From Mugil cephalus (lineage: Eukaryota > Chordata > Actinopteri > Mugiliformes > Mugilidae), in NCBI RefSeq assembly GCF_022458985.1, contig NC_061786.1:16498974-16562973 (forward strand): 64,000 bases of DNA. The letters are read 5' to 3'. The position numbers and the translations under genes are program-made. Position 1 is the first letter of the stretch, and each line of letters opens with the position of its first letter. Positions 44,942-64,000 of the stretch are shown here, one piece after another. Below the pieces are notes generated by a model. That model made no database searches. It was not told where the DNA came from and worked only from the letters and a program-made list of their open reading frames with translations.

Positions 44942-45409
44942 TGAACACATCAGCACTGTTTATGACATGAATACTCTTACGGTAGTAAACTGCTGCATCT
45001 TCAGTCTGAACTCCACTGATGGTCAAAGAGAAGTCAGAACCACTTCCACTGCCACTAAACCGAGCAGGTGTTCCTGATGCACGTGTGCTTCCAGATTTTA
45101 TCAGGAGCTTTGGAGGTTGTCCAGATTTCTGCTGATACCAGGACATACACTGACCACCACTACAACCTCCTACATCTTGGCTGATCTTACAGGTCATAGT
45201 GACAATGGATCCTGGAGTAGATGTCTTTACTGGAGGCTGAGTCACAGTCACCTGACCACTGCATCCTGCAGACAAAAACAAATGATTGATTTCTCAGCAG
45301 AAATAAATGAGAGAAAAGGCAGCACATGATGAGTGAAATGTTGCTGAGAGAATGAACCTGTGAAGCAGCAGCAGGCCAGCGTCCAGATGAGGATGGTGAT
45401 GAGAGTCAT
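44942..45409 (-). pseudogene. Va-J: open V segment lacking Cys104
   Basis: Leader 45358-45409, V exon 44942-45265, frame open, RSS heptamer 44935-44941 and nonamer 44914-44922 intact. The conserved Cys104 codon is CGT (Arg, 44979-44981): [10 protein letters not shown], one base from TGT. CDR1 [11 protein letters not shown] keeps its cysteine pair. The domain disulfide cannot form, so it is listed as a likely non-functional gene. The E-box CAGCTG of its 3' flank is also mutated (CAGCTA, 44858-44863). Splicing and promoter look normal. Confidence 0.8.
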
Positions 45410-45474
45410 GGTGGTTGTGGTTTCTGCTGTGTTGACTGACAGATCTGAGTCCTGCAGTGTTGAACTCACAGGAC

Positions 45475-45519
45475 TATAAACCTTCTCAGTTGACTGGAGG
45501 ATCAGCTGACCATGCAAAG
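45475..45519 (-). promoter_or_regulatory. Va-J promoter
   Basis: Octamer variant 45512-45519; TATA-like box 45475-45480. Confidence 0.6.
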
Positions 45520-46087
45520 CCTCCTCTCTATGGAAATCATTTCTCTGCTCTCAACACACTGAAGGCAACCAGGGACACAACATCAGGAGAAATACTCTTT
45601 GGATTTAAACCATCTATGATCTGAATGGAACACAAGAAAATATTTACATTACAAACACAACTAAGGATTTAAGGATGAGTTTGTGCTCACTGTGGTTTGT
45701 ATTTCTACTTTCTAACATTCAATTCATCAGAGTGAAGATCATATATAAAGTTTTAGTCATAATTCATCATTTCTTGTAAATCATTGTGATAAAAGTATCA
45801 TGTACATTTAATCATGTGTCAGCTGATTTAAAATTAGGAATCAATGACATTTCTAAAAGGAGACTGAGGTTTCTCTTTCAGTTGTAGAAAAGTAAAGCTA
45901 CATTTAAATAATACAATGACTTTTTAAAAATGATTTCAACATCCATGTGATTACACATCATAACACATTCACAAAAGTGTATTTTTTGCTGTGTTATCAG
46001 AAGAATCAGAATTTTTTCAGAGGACAGATGTTTGTTCTCAGAGCAGGAGGTTTTTGTACGGCCTCTTAATGAGTTTGTATCACTGTG

Positions 46088-46125
46088 GTGGACTTTTGGT
46101 GGAGGAACCAAACTCACCGTTGACT
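46088..46125 (+). CDS. J-J: light-chain J segment
   Basis: Encodes [15 protein letters not shown] nonamer 46049-46057, 23-bp spacer, heptamer 46081-46087; donor at 46126. It is the last J in the window and the nearest J for Va-I, Vb-5 to Vb-7 and Va-K. Confidence 0.92.
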
Positions 46126-46596
46126 GTAAGTACCTTTTTCGTTGTAGCTTTTTACTTTTGTAACAATCCTTATTATATTTAGTGAGAATGTGATTGAGTT
46201 GATTGATTTTTTGTTTTTGTATTTTTCGTTATTTAACAAAACTGATCCAACATTTTAACTGTGACAAGAAACTTGACAGAGATCAATATTAACTCAGTAT
46301 ATAGTAACTGAAATGATCAAAATAAATCATCAGTTTTCTAATATTCTATTTCACGATGACTTTGAATTATTCTCTGTTTAAAAATGTTTTACATTAACAT
46401 GTGATCAATGTCAAGTTGTAAGACTCAAAACGTAACATCAGTAGTTTAATGTTATTTTCTTTTATCCATTTTTAACATAGAAACAGTTTTTAGATTAAAG
46501 TGTGATGTGGATTTCAGTTAGTGACAAATATCATTTCATCAGTAAATGCAGATCAGCTTGGTGTTCACGCTTCATTCATTTCACATGTAGTTTAAA

Positions 46597-46616
46597 GGAA
46601 GTGAAAGAGACAGATG
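46597..46616 (+). promoter_or_regulatory. Intronic composite element (cluster J)
   Basis: GGAAGTGAAA 46597-46606, CAGATG 46611-46616. Confidence 0.6.
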
Positions 46617-46927
46617 TCAAAGTTTTAACTGTGTTCACATGAATGTTTGAGCTCTGTCAGTTTAAAGATGGAAAATCATCCCTGAAATGAGTTATTCACT
46701 GTCACACATTGTGAAACAGATATGAAGACGTCATCACTGATTAATATTAATTGATGTTTTAGTGACATTTCCACTTGAATCATGAGGCTGATGGTCTGAT
46801 ACTGAGAGATTTATGAGTCCAACAGCAGCACAAGTTCTTGTGGTTCATTGATAAAATACTAGAAATGTCATCTTCCTTTATTAGCAGCCTTCATCCTGAC
46901 TCCTTTGTATTTGTGTCTCTCCTCCAG

Positions 46928-47250
46928 TGGGTGTGGTGCGTCCCACCCTGAGTGTCCTCCCCCCCTCCAGAGAGGAGCTGCAGCAGAGCAGTGCCACACT
47001 GGTGTGTCTGGCCAGCGGGGGCTTCCCCTCGACCTGGAGTCTGGGCTGGAAGGTGGGGGGCAGCAGCAAGTCCTCGGGGGTGTCCCGCAGCGTGGAGGTC
47101 CTGGGGGGGGACGGCCACTACAGCTGGAGCAGCTCCCTGAGCCTCACTGCAGACCAGTGGAGGAAGGCGTGCTCAGTGAGCTGTGAGGCCAGTCTGAATG
47201 GACAGAGTCCTGTCACTCAAACCCTGGAGCCTGACCGCTGCTCAGAGTAG
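46928..47250 (+). CDS. Ca-J: constant exon with an extra cysteine
   Basis: Intact, stop TAG 47248-47250. RKACSVSCEAS replaces RKAGSVSCEAS, placing an unpaired cysteine three residues before the second domain cysteine. Also SGGFPS and SSKSSG. AATAAA at 47422-47427 and 47437-47442. The extra Cys could mispair or give another link; effect unknown. Confidence 0.92.
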
Positions 47251-48145
47251 AGCTTCAGCAACACTTCCTGTCTGGAAATGATGCTTCTGATACTTTCATC
47301 AAGCTGCACATCTTCTCTCTTCTCATATTTGCTCAACACGCGACCGTCCTTTCATTTCTCCACGATTCTGCTCTTTAACAATTATCGTAAAAATTCTGAT
47401 AAAATTAGATGCACATGAAAGAATAAACTGACATTTAATAAAATCATCATCTTTGTCATTTACTTCGATATTATTTACACACACACTTAAGATAATAAAT
47501 GTGACTTTTGTAGCAGTTGTCCTGAGGATCTAAGAGGTCTACTGTAGAGGTAGAGGAGAGGAAGAGAAGTTCTCAGCCGTATTAAAAGTAGTGCTGAGGT
47601 CTGAAAGAATTCAAATGTCTCCATTAGCAGAGTCTGAGGACAAAAATAGATTATGGAAACTGACAGAAAAGAAGATTATGTGTTGAATGTGAGACAGAGA
47701 CACGAGCACAGAGAAAAAAAGTGTTTCAATTACTCAAAATAAAATTATAATGGTGGCAACAAATGTTCAATGTCTCATAATAAAAGTTAAATCATCGTAT
47801 GATGCAGGTCTGTGTTTGATCCCCATTTGGAGACTTTAAGAAGATAAACTACCTGGCTGATGGCTTCATATTTAGAAGATTGAAAATTTTACATCATTAT
47901 TCAAGTTTCAGATTTTTTTTTGTTTTTGTCATGGAAGCAAAATAAATTATATTGGGTATAAATAGTGTTTATATGTGAGTGTAAATGTGGGCTGAGTGCT
48001 TGGTGAGGTTACTGTCAGCTCTGTGTTCAGTGGTCTGTGTCAGAGTCTCTTCCTCTTCAGCAGCTGCAGTCGGTTCCTGCTGTAACAGCTCAGAGTCTCT
48101 GCAGTCTGACTGAGGGAGGTTTTTGTACGACGACAAATCACTGTG

Positions 48146-48604
48146 TGCACACATACGGATTGTGTCTACTCTGACAGTAGTAAACTGCTGCATCTTCAGC
48201 CTGAACTCCACTGATGGTCAAAGAGAAGTCAGAACCACTTCCACTGCCACTAAACCGATCTGGTGTTCCTGATACATGTGAGCTTCCATAATATATCAGG
48301 AGCTTTGGAGTTTGTCCAGATTTCTGTTGATACCAGGACATAAGCTGATTACCACTAGCTATGTGAACATCCTGGCTGGTCTTACAGGTCATAGTGACAG
48401 TGGATCCTGGAGTAGATGTCTCTACTGGAGGCTGAGTCACAGTCACCTGACCACTGCATCCTGCAGACAAAAACAAATGATTGATTTCTCAGCAGAAATA
48501 AATGAGAGAAAAGGCAGCACATGATGAGTGAAATGTTGCTGAGAGAATGAACCTGTGAAGCAGCAGCAGGCCAGCGTCCAGATGAGGATGGTGATGAGAG
48601 TCAT
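48146..48604 (-). CDS. Va-K: last Va segment, no J-C beyond it
   Basis: Leader 48553-48604, V exon 48146-48460, frame open. RSS heptamer 48139-48145, nonamer 48118-48126. CDR1 [12 protein letters not shown]; germline CDR3 [11 protein letters not shown] ends in Cys where the other Va have Phe (VFTQ), so a joined CDR3 could carry an odd cysteine. To its right lie only Vb-7, the 2.5-kb block and pak2, so it must use a J to its left. Confidence 0.91.
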
Positions 48605-48669
48605 GGTGGTTGTGGTTTCTGCTGTGTTGACTGACAGATCTGAGTCCTGCAGTGTTGAACTCACAGGAC

Positions 48670-48714
48670 TATAAACCTTCTCAGTTGACTGGAGGATCAG
48701 CTGACCATGCAAAG
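48670..48714 (-). promoter_or_regulatory. Va-K promoter
   Basis: Octamer variant 48707-48714; TATA-like box 48670-48675. Confidence 0.65.
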
Positions 48715-49148
48715 CCTCCTCTCTATGGAAATCATTTCTCTGCTCTCAACACACTGAAGGCAACCAGGGACACAACATCAGGAGAAATACTCTTTGGATT
48801 TAAACAATCTACGATCTGAATGGAACACAAGAAAATATTTACATTACAAATGCTGCTGAAGATGAGTGTCACTGTGGTTGGTTTATGTCTCAATCTTTAC
48901 TTTTTACTCATGTAGCATTAACACTTCATAGTTATCAATATATTGATGCATTAAGTTAAACCTATGTGTTTTAGAAGTGTCAGTGAGTTTATTTCATTTT
49001 TATTTTGATTCACTGTGTTTCTGCTTGATGACTCTACTGTTGTGTTTACTGGACCAGTTCTCCTCATCACTGTCTCTTCACCAACTCTCTGCACCTGCAG
49101 CCTTCAGTCAGACTGGAGGAGGTTTTTGTATGACTCTATTTCACTGTG

Positions 49149-49624
49149 TGAACACTCCACCACCATGGTCACCAAGACAGTAATAATCTCCAGCATCTTC
49201 AGGCTGAAATCCACTGATGGTTAAAGTGTACTGAGAACCAGATCTACTGCCTCTGAATCGAGACGGAGTTCCTGAGTAGAGAGTTGACGAGTAGTATATA
49301 AGAAGTTTAGGAGGCTGTCCAGGTTTCTGAAGGTACCAGGCTAGAGTGCTCCCTATATTTGAACTCCCTGTGGCGCTGATGGTCACAGTCCCTCCAACAC
49401 TGACAGACTTGTATTTATCAGCCTGAGTCAGAAAATTGTTGGCAAACGAGTCTGAAATGAGAAATAAACAACGTTAAGAAGAAAAGTTTGATATCACTTA
49501 AAAGAACTGGAGTTTATGAGCAAAGGATTAAAAGGAACTCAGACAGGTTTTAAAAACATATCATCGACGTCTCTCACCTGAGTTAGAAAACCAACATGAC
49601 AATCAGAGTTATTGGAAACATCAT
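49149..49624 (-). pseudogene. Vb-7: V segment with broken leader
   Basis: V exon 49149-49451 is open ([16 protein letters not shown]..., [11 protein letters not shown]) with intact RSS (heptamer 49142-49148, nonamer 49121-49129). The leader exon 49578-49624 has lost two single bases: the frame shifts after LIVML and meets TAA within the leader. Position 23 is Ala. No J lies to its right. Confidence 0.85.
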
Positions 49625-49829
49625 CCTGATGCAGTTTTCAGTGTGAGTGCATGAAAACAGTTCAGAGTCTCTGTGACACAAGAACTTAAACTCTGAGGAG
49701 CAGTGATGGAGAGAAATCATGCAAAACACATTTGAAGGAGGCAAACACACATCTGTTGTAATGAAACAGAGAAAGCAGAGGTGGTGTGAGATGACAGTTC
49801 ATCTCCTCCTGAGGATCATTCAACCGTTT

Positions 49830-50494
49830 AAAGTCCATTTTACTGCGTTCATTTTGTCACCTGGAAACGTTTCTCTAACGACCTTCTTCTTTGACTTCGT
49901 CTCATTAACAGTTGCATCGTGTCCCCTGCTTGCAAATGTGATCCATTGTGAGGTTTCCCTTAAGATTCAACACAAACATCTTTCAGACAGAATGAAATAT
50001 ATGAAGACCTGAAGTTTCCTCCAGGGTTCGTTGTGAGTGAAACGTCCTAAGAGATCAGCTGATTGCTACCGTCAGCAGATCAAGATTTTGAAATGATAAT
50101 TTTGGTAGATATCACACATCCCTGTATCGTTACTATGAGCACATTTACTTATGGAAACTTAGTGATTAGACGGCTGGAATATCCTTCTTGTTAATGACGA
50201 TCTTTTAGATTAGATTAATGAGACGTGTAGCTAAAGTTTATTATTGTTATTCTCAAAAAGGACTGAATAGAGGATCAACATTCAACTCTGAATCATCAAC
50301 ATGAAAGGAAATAAGTTGTCTAACATACTTCACATCTGATTAAATCGGCTCTTTGACTCATATCTGTGCTAAATGCATGAATCAGCTTTTATTCCTTCAG
50401 AGGTAGGACTGTGTAATTCATAAGTGGTGATACGTCTGGCACAGAACCCGTCTGACACGGGCATTAAAGTCTGAGTTTCACTTCTCCTTCCAGT

Positions 50495-50526
<32 letters not shown>

Positions 50527-52322
50527 CTTCTGTAAATGTGGGACTGTGTTCGTGTGAGCAGCAATCTCCTGCAACATGTCTGCATGAAGTCTAACTTTAG
50601 GGATGTTTTTTATGGAACTGCTTTTAGACCACGTGGAGATGTGACATGTTCTCTCCGTCGAGTGAATTCAGGTAGAGAAATAACTTTGGCTGCAGAGACA
50701 CAGAAGCCAGCTATTAAACATTGTACTGTGTAGATTATCTGGAGGAGAGTTCAAACGTGAAAAAGAATTTAAATGAATCACATGAGGTCAGGGAAGAGCG
50801 GCAAATATTCAAATCATGTACAAGAGAACAGACGCACAAGAGTGAGAATTTAACGGTCAACACTGCCCTCTTTTGTCAAAATAAGTCACTGCAAATAGAT
50901 TTGGATGAAAATGATTGAGAAATGATTAACATGTCAGTCTGGATACGCTCAGTAGACATTGGAGCAAGAGGCTTACATTGACAAAGACATAGATTGTATC
51001 TTCATGTGTATTTGTGCATAATTTTGTGTCTATAAATATACATTTGCAGTGTTTTGGATATTTGTGTCTTGTCTGGGTTCATTTAGTGGTTGTTTTGAGG
51101 TCCTTTAAGGTCATTGTGGTCATTTTGTAATTTATTTTCCATTTCCTCGTAGCTGAAACACAAAATGCTGAGGCTCAATTCAAGCAGAGGCCCTCGTGAA
51201 CAGTAGACTCAGAAAAAGCTTCACATTCACTGAGACACAAAACCATTCAGGTTTAATAACTTACACACTGTATGGATTTTATTTCACGCCAGAAGTTTTT
51301 GGATTCAGGACAAACAGCGACACACTCGCTTCGCGGTCTTCGATCACACATCGCTCGTCTAACTGGAATGTGTGCTCTGGTCAAAAGCCACGTATTGATG
51401 TACAGTGTGTACTCAGGATTTGTGTCACCCTGTTGAGTACCATGTGAGTGTGTTTTCCTGCACTGGGCGTCTGTTAAAGGTTTTCAGTGATTGTCTCAAA
51501 TTTCCAAGGAATTACCTCTAAACCAAACTCCTCTGGTACTCCAAGCAGGATAACAGCAATTTCCAAATACTGCTCAACTCAAATCTGAGCGTCTCAGGCT
51601 TTTTTTTTTTCCGACACATTAAATGGCTTGGAGTTCATAATGACACTGATTGGTTGGTTCACAAAAACATGCTGAAAAATGTCTAAGTTGTCTTTTTGTT
51701 GTGTTAGTTACAAGTATAAAACAATGATATACATACTGAAAGCTGTTAAAAATACATGACATTACATAATATACAAACAAATGCAAAGTCTTCCTCCAGT
51801 TCAGATCATTTCATACAGTATTTGTGTTGTTTCCACCGACAGTAAGGCGTCTGTTACAGAAGGCACAGCTGTAGACAAACACAAAAAATGTAGAAAATGT
51901 GGCTTTTAGGCACGGTGAGGTGTTTTTTTGTTTTTTTCATGAAGCAAACGGATGGTTTGCATAATTTGTAGAAGAGCCTGCACAGTGAATTGGAAGGCTG
52001 AGGTGTGTGAAGTCAGAGTTGGGTTAAGGACGACGTTCTGGTGCCCGTTAACACCCTCAACTGGCACCAGACGACTGAAACTCATTAAAATGAAGACAAA
52101 TACAAAATGCTGAATCGCTCCTTTGGCTTTAAGTGAGATGTGGAGTGAAACAAGGACACAGACGTGGCTGGTTACAGTTTTCCGTGACTCTTTCCAACCT
52201 ATTGGACCCAGTCAGAGAGCACATGTGTGACCAAACACAACCATAAAAGAAAATCATTTGGAGAGTATCCTGGAAAATAAAGACTAACAGGAACGTTCAT
52301 TCATTACAAAACCTTTATCTGA
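49830..52322. repeat. 2.5-kb duplicated non-Ig block, right copy
   Basis: Partner of 37860-40355; it runs into the pak2 3' side without a visible break. It could be an intergenic segment or part of a long pak2 3' UTR; the sequence alone does not decide. The main differences are the poly-G tract and a few indels. Confidence 0.75.
50495..50526 (+). repeat. Poly-G tract (32 G)
   Basis: Uninterrupted run of 32 G after CTTCCAGT. The paralogous site near 38526 has only six. Capable of quadruplex formation; its exact length is likely unreliable. Confidence 0.85.
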
Positions 52323-52856
52323 GACATAAAGTGTATTCATGAACAACCTAAAAGTGGAAGCTGACTGGAAAATTGGAAGAAACATCTAAGAACGGGAGCT
52401 GTATCTGCTCAAAGCTTCTCATCAGTCTGAGCTCCTGAATGATATTTAGTTTGACTGAAACAAAGCGCTCATGTGTCAATCAGAGCAGAGACAGTGAGTG
52501 AATTCACTAATTAATCAATAGGATCGCGCTACTTGTTCTATTCAATATAGGGAGTTTGTTCATTTCGTTTATTTTGTTCAGGAAGATACATTAACACTTT
52601 GGGCGTTGAGAATACCAGTGTCAACATGAACGACACATCCATGCTTATGGCAGCTTCATAACAAAGCACAAAGGTGAGATGAAGAGGTAAGATTTGGAAA
52701 CCCCGGGAAGAGTGGAGCAGCATCTTATGACCTTTTTGAGGAAACACTCGCAGGCTGCTGATAGTCGTCATCATATATATACGTAGACCAGGAGGAGACG
52801 CCGGCTGCTTTGGCCGTCCCTGGAATTTGATCTCACAGTCTTTCTAAACTGGGGAG
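52323..52856 (-). other. pak2 3' UTR / flank
   Basis: Follows the pak2 stop on the minus strand. A polyadenylation-type AATAAA (minus strand) lies at 52568-52573, 284 bp after the stop codon. 52626-52856 is repeated at 12527-12757. Confidence 0.5.
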
Positions 52857-61211
<8,355 letters not shown>

Positions 61212-64000
61212 CTACACACACCTGGACCTGCGGAGTCGGGATCAGACGCACAAGTCAAGTGGGCATCTCGAAAGCCTGCTACACAGCGAGCCGCCGCTTC
61301 ACTTCTTCCTGTTTTCTGCATGTTTCACAACGCCGTGCACGCTAAGCCCCGAGCGCTCCTGACGAATAACGGCGAAACCAAGCGAAACTCACAAGCTACA
61401 GGCAGAGAACGAGTCGAACGAACGGCAAATTGGGGAAAAACTCACGCGTACCTAACTAATCCATCCATGCCCCCGTCTGAGCAGCAGCGCTGGGTGTTGG
61501 AGCGAAGGGAGCAGCGGGTGAACAGGAAGCAACGTCGAACGGGCAAAGTGACGTGTTGAGTCACGCACACAGTTGCGAATGAACAAGGAAGGAAGGAAAG
61601 GAGGCAGAGAGAGAAAGAGAGTCTGCGAATGAGTGCGTCACTAACAATGGCATGACAACTGGGCTAAAAGAGAGAGGGGCGAGGAGCGGTTCAATAAGAC
61701 ACCGAGAACATCTTAAAAACACCAGAGACTATAGTCAGCGAGTTTAAATACAAGTCTGAAGCACTTCTACTCGAGTTTTTCCATCTCATGCTACATCACA
61801 CTTCAACATGTATTTGAGAGCAATGGTTTCTAGCTACTTTTGAGATTCAGATCTTACATAAAAAAAAACAAATAACTGAGTTTACTGTCACACTTCAGAT
61901 CTGTTTGAAGTTGATCCAAAGAGAAATAATGAATGTAAACTTGACAAATGACTTCTTTGAAATCAGAATTTTAGACTCAATGAGATAAAAATATACAATT
62001 TACTTATTTTGTGACTCTTTGGATGAGACCAGGTTCTTGCTCAATGACGCCTGGGTATTAACATCCTCATTATAAATCACTCAACAGGCCAAATTTCTGT
62101 AGAACAAACACTTTTGCTTTCACTTATCCTAAACGCATTCAAAACAGTAAAAAGGAAATGACATTTCGAACGAAGGACCCACCTACACTATTCTCCCGTT
62201 TATTTATCGAGCGCTTTTTGGTAGACAATCTACTGTTTCATCCATTATCCTAATATGGTTAAAAACAGAGATTGCAGACAATCGCGGCGCACGCAAACAG
62301 GCACGCGCACACCAAAAACCATCAACCTCAAAAGCACCTGTGAGAGTCTTTTGCAGAGCAAGCAGTTCGAGCGATCTGCTCCGAGCTGCAGCCTGCGTTC
62401 TCGGTGACATCACAGACAGGAAACAGGAAGCAAACAAAGGTTTCCTCACTTCCCGTGTCTGACCGCCAATGACACAGCTCGTATCAAAAGCAGGGTAAGA
62501 AACGTGGCTCAGGTAGGCATGCCTCTGACCTCTCTTTTACACACGAGCCCTCCTACCGCTGCCAGCGCTCATGCAGGCCCGACTTCGCTGACTAAATTAG
62601 GAATCCGCCCGCGAAGACGTTGCCTTTCTCAATACGTCCACCAGTGCATGCTGCAACATTACGCCGTTGCGGTTACTGAAAAAGTCATTTCACACCAACA
62701 GATAAGCCCTCTGTAATAACAGTGCACCAGCTAAAGACTCATCAGCACTATCTTGTCCCAGGCTTAAATTATTTCCGCTCTTGCGCAATTTCTGATTCTG
62801 CCTGTACATTTGTGGCTTTTTCACTGTGCTGCGAGATTTCCTCACTGGATAACGGTCCGTCGCTTTCTCGCAGTTTTTCTTTTTTCACGCGTCCGACCGT
62901 GGAAAGCCACCGTCAACTTCTAACTTTCCAGCAAGGCGACAAGTCGCACAAAGGCAAACCGGTCAACCGATCTCGGACAAGACAACGAGGCGCCCCCGTT
63001 GCTCTCTCCGAAACTCCGTTTCACGCCGCCAAGTACTCACCTGTTTGCTGCCTCTTCTGCGTCTTGCAGAAGACCAGGTAAACAATAAAAACCGCTGTAT
63101 CCCCAGCGAGTGTGTGTTCGCGTCTGCCTCCTATTCTCGTGTATCTCCTCCGACTGCTCGTTTCTCTCTCTCAGGTTTTCACCCTTCTGAGGGCATGTCT
63201 TAGCAGGCCGCCTCATTCCTCAGCGATCTTGGATGGGACATGTGTATTCTTGCCCCGGCAAGATAAAATTAGACGCAGTCCAAGCTTAATGTGCATTTAG
63301 AAAGAAACTGTGTGTGTGTTGGACTGGAGGCTGGGCGCAGGCCGGCCAGGCTGAGACAAGTTGTCTCTCAGTAGGAATTCCATAGCTGCAGGGCTGCAGT
63401 AAGAGTTGGGCGTGTCCCCCTGTTCATCAGCGCACACACACACACACACACACAGTAGCCACGCGTACATTCCCGGCGCTAAAACACACACACACGCCTC
63501 TTGCCAACAGAGGCTCCATTATGAATATCTCGCATGTAGCTTCAGGATAGGCTCTATGAGCGTGGTGACTAAAAACTTTTACGGACAGGTGCACACATCA
63601 GTAGTGCAGGCTTGGGTTTAAATAACCGCACCCTGCTACTACAGGCATGGTTTACAAGCTAATTAACTCGAGAAGATCATTCATTAATCTGGTAGAATGA
63701 CTGACTTCAAAAATCTCCAAAAGCAAGGTGGAAAAATTACACTTTAGGAGGGTTTTGTTCAAAAAATCTTGCTTGAGTTTTCTTTGACCACTCATGCAAG
63801 AGGCTCCGTCAGTTCTGAAAATCTTCAAGTAAGAACCTTCAGACCTTCAGGTGAGAAATCCGTAGTCCACCGTACACTTGCAGGACAACAACATGCACAT
63901 TTGAGACAAAGAAGACAGGTGGTTTGGAAGGGAAGTAAATGAAGCCGTTTTTGTAAAACTGGAAACACCCACCGTCTTTACAAATGTCCCTAAAAACTGT
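61212..64000. other. Upstream region / first intron of pak2
   Basis: No further protein-coding exon or RNA gene seen. Several long ORFs (61149-61559, 62722-63081) lack motifs and probably reflect the GC-rich 5' region. Short CA repeats occur at 63430-63452 and 63485-63496. Confidence 0.5.
63041..63110 (-). other. Candidate non-coding first exon of pak2
   Basis: On the minus strand a strong donor (GTGAGTAC, 63033-63040) follows ...GGCAGCAAACAG. The neighbourhood (62.5-63.1 kb) has more CG dinucleotides than elsewhere. The coding start exon at 61211 is preceded by an acceptor-like GTGTGTAG, consistent with a 5' UTR exon further upstream. The right boundary is arbitrary. An alternative donor-like ACGCGTGAGTTT lies near 61445-61455. 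Confidence 0.3.

Noticed and set aside
62722-63081. 119-codon plus-strand ORF upstream of pak2
   Set aside because: No domain or start context; likely chance in the 5' region.

Overview
The window is from a ray-finned (teleost, probably spiny-rayed) fish. It holds a multi-cluster immunoglobulin light-chain locus (about 1-49.6 kb) followed by a protein kinase gene, pak2, on the minus strand (52.8-61.2 kb, upstream region to 64 kb). Evidence: tens of short exons with V, J and C light-chain features, intact recombination signal sequences (RSS), AT-rich introns, and fish-type LINE, SINE-like, Tc1 and piggyBac relics.

Light-chain layout. Every V segment is on the minus strand and every J and C is on the plus strand, so V-J joining must be by inversion. 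V segments carry 12-bp-spacer RSS and J segments 23-bp-spacer RSS, the kappa arrangement. I see two V families. Va has 11 members, A to K: eight have intact reading frames, C and H are broken, J has lost Cys104. Vb has seven members: one cut by the window edge, two deletion relics, two frameshifted, two with open frames. There are seven J segments and seven C exons. Six C exons are one isotype (Ca: A, D, F, H, J intact; C frameshifted) and one is a clearly different isotype (Cb, cluster G). These look like the two kappa-like teleost isotypes usually called L1 and L3, but I do not assign which is which. The order is Vb1 / VaA-J-Ca-VaB-Vb2 relic / VaC-J-Ca(psi)-VaD-J-Ca-VaE-Vb3 relic / VaF-J-Ca-VaG-J-Cb-Vb4 / VaH(psi)-J-Ca-VaI-Vb5(psi)-2.5 kb block / Vb6 / VaJ-J-Ca-VaK-Vb7(psi)-2.5 kb block / pak2.

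How it works together. Each Va has a TATA-like box and an octamer variant upstream. Inversion would place this promoter ahead of J-C, with an intronic element between J and C. All seven J-C introns contain GGAAGTGAAA-N4-CAGATG, an Ets/IRF composite plus E-box, including the otherwise unalignable Ja-Cb intron. The locus has been built by repeated block duplication: 32.9-40.36 kb and 44.8-52.32 kb are copies offset by about 11.95 kb, and 3-7.4 kb and 17-21.3 kb by about 13.9 kb. Junctions lie at a CA microsatellite, at a short microhomology, and inside a J segment. A stray copy of the last pak2 exon sits among the Ig clusters at 12.5-13.2 kb.

Most notable: Va genes with paired extra cysteines in CDR1; a Vb family with Ala in place of Cys23; the hybrid J/Cb cluster; the fixed-spacing composite element; and the relocated pak2 exon.
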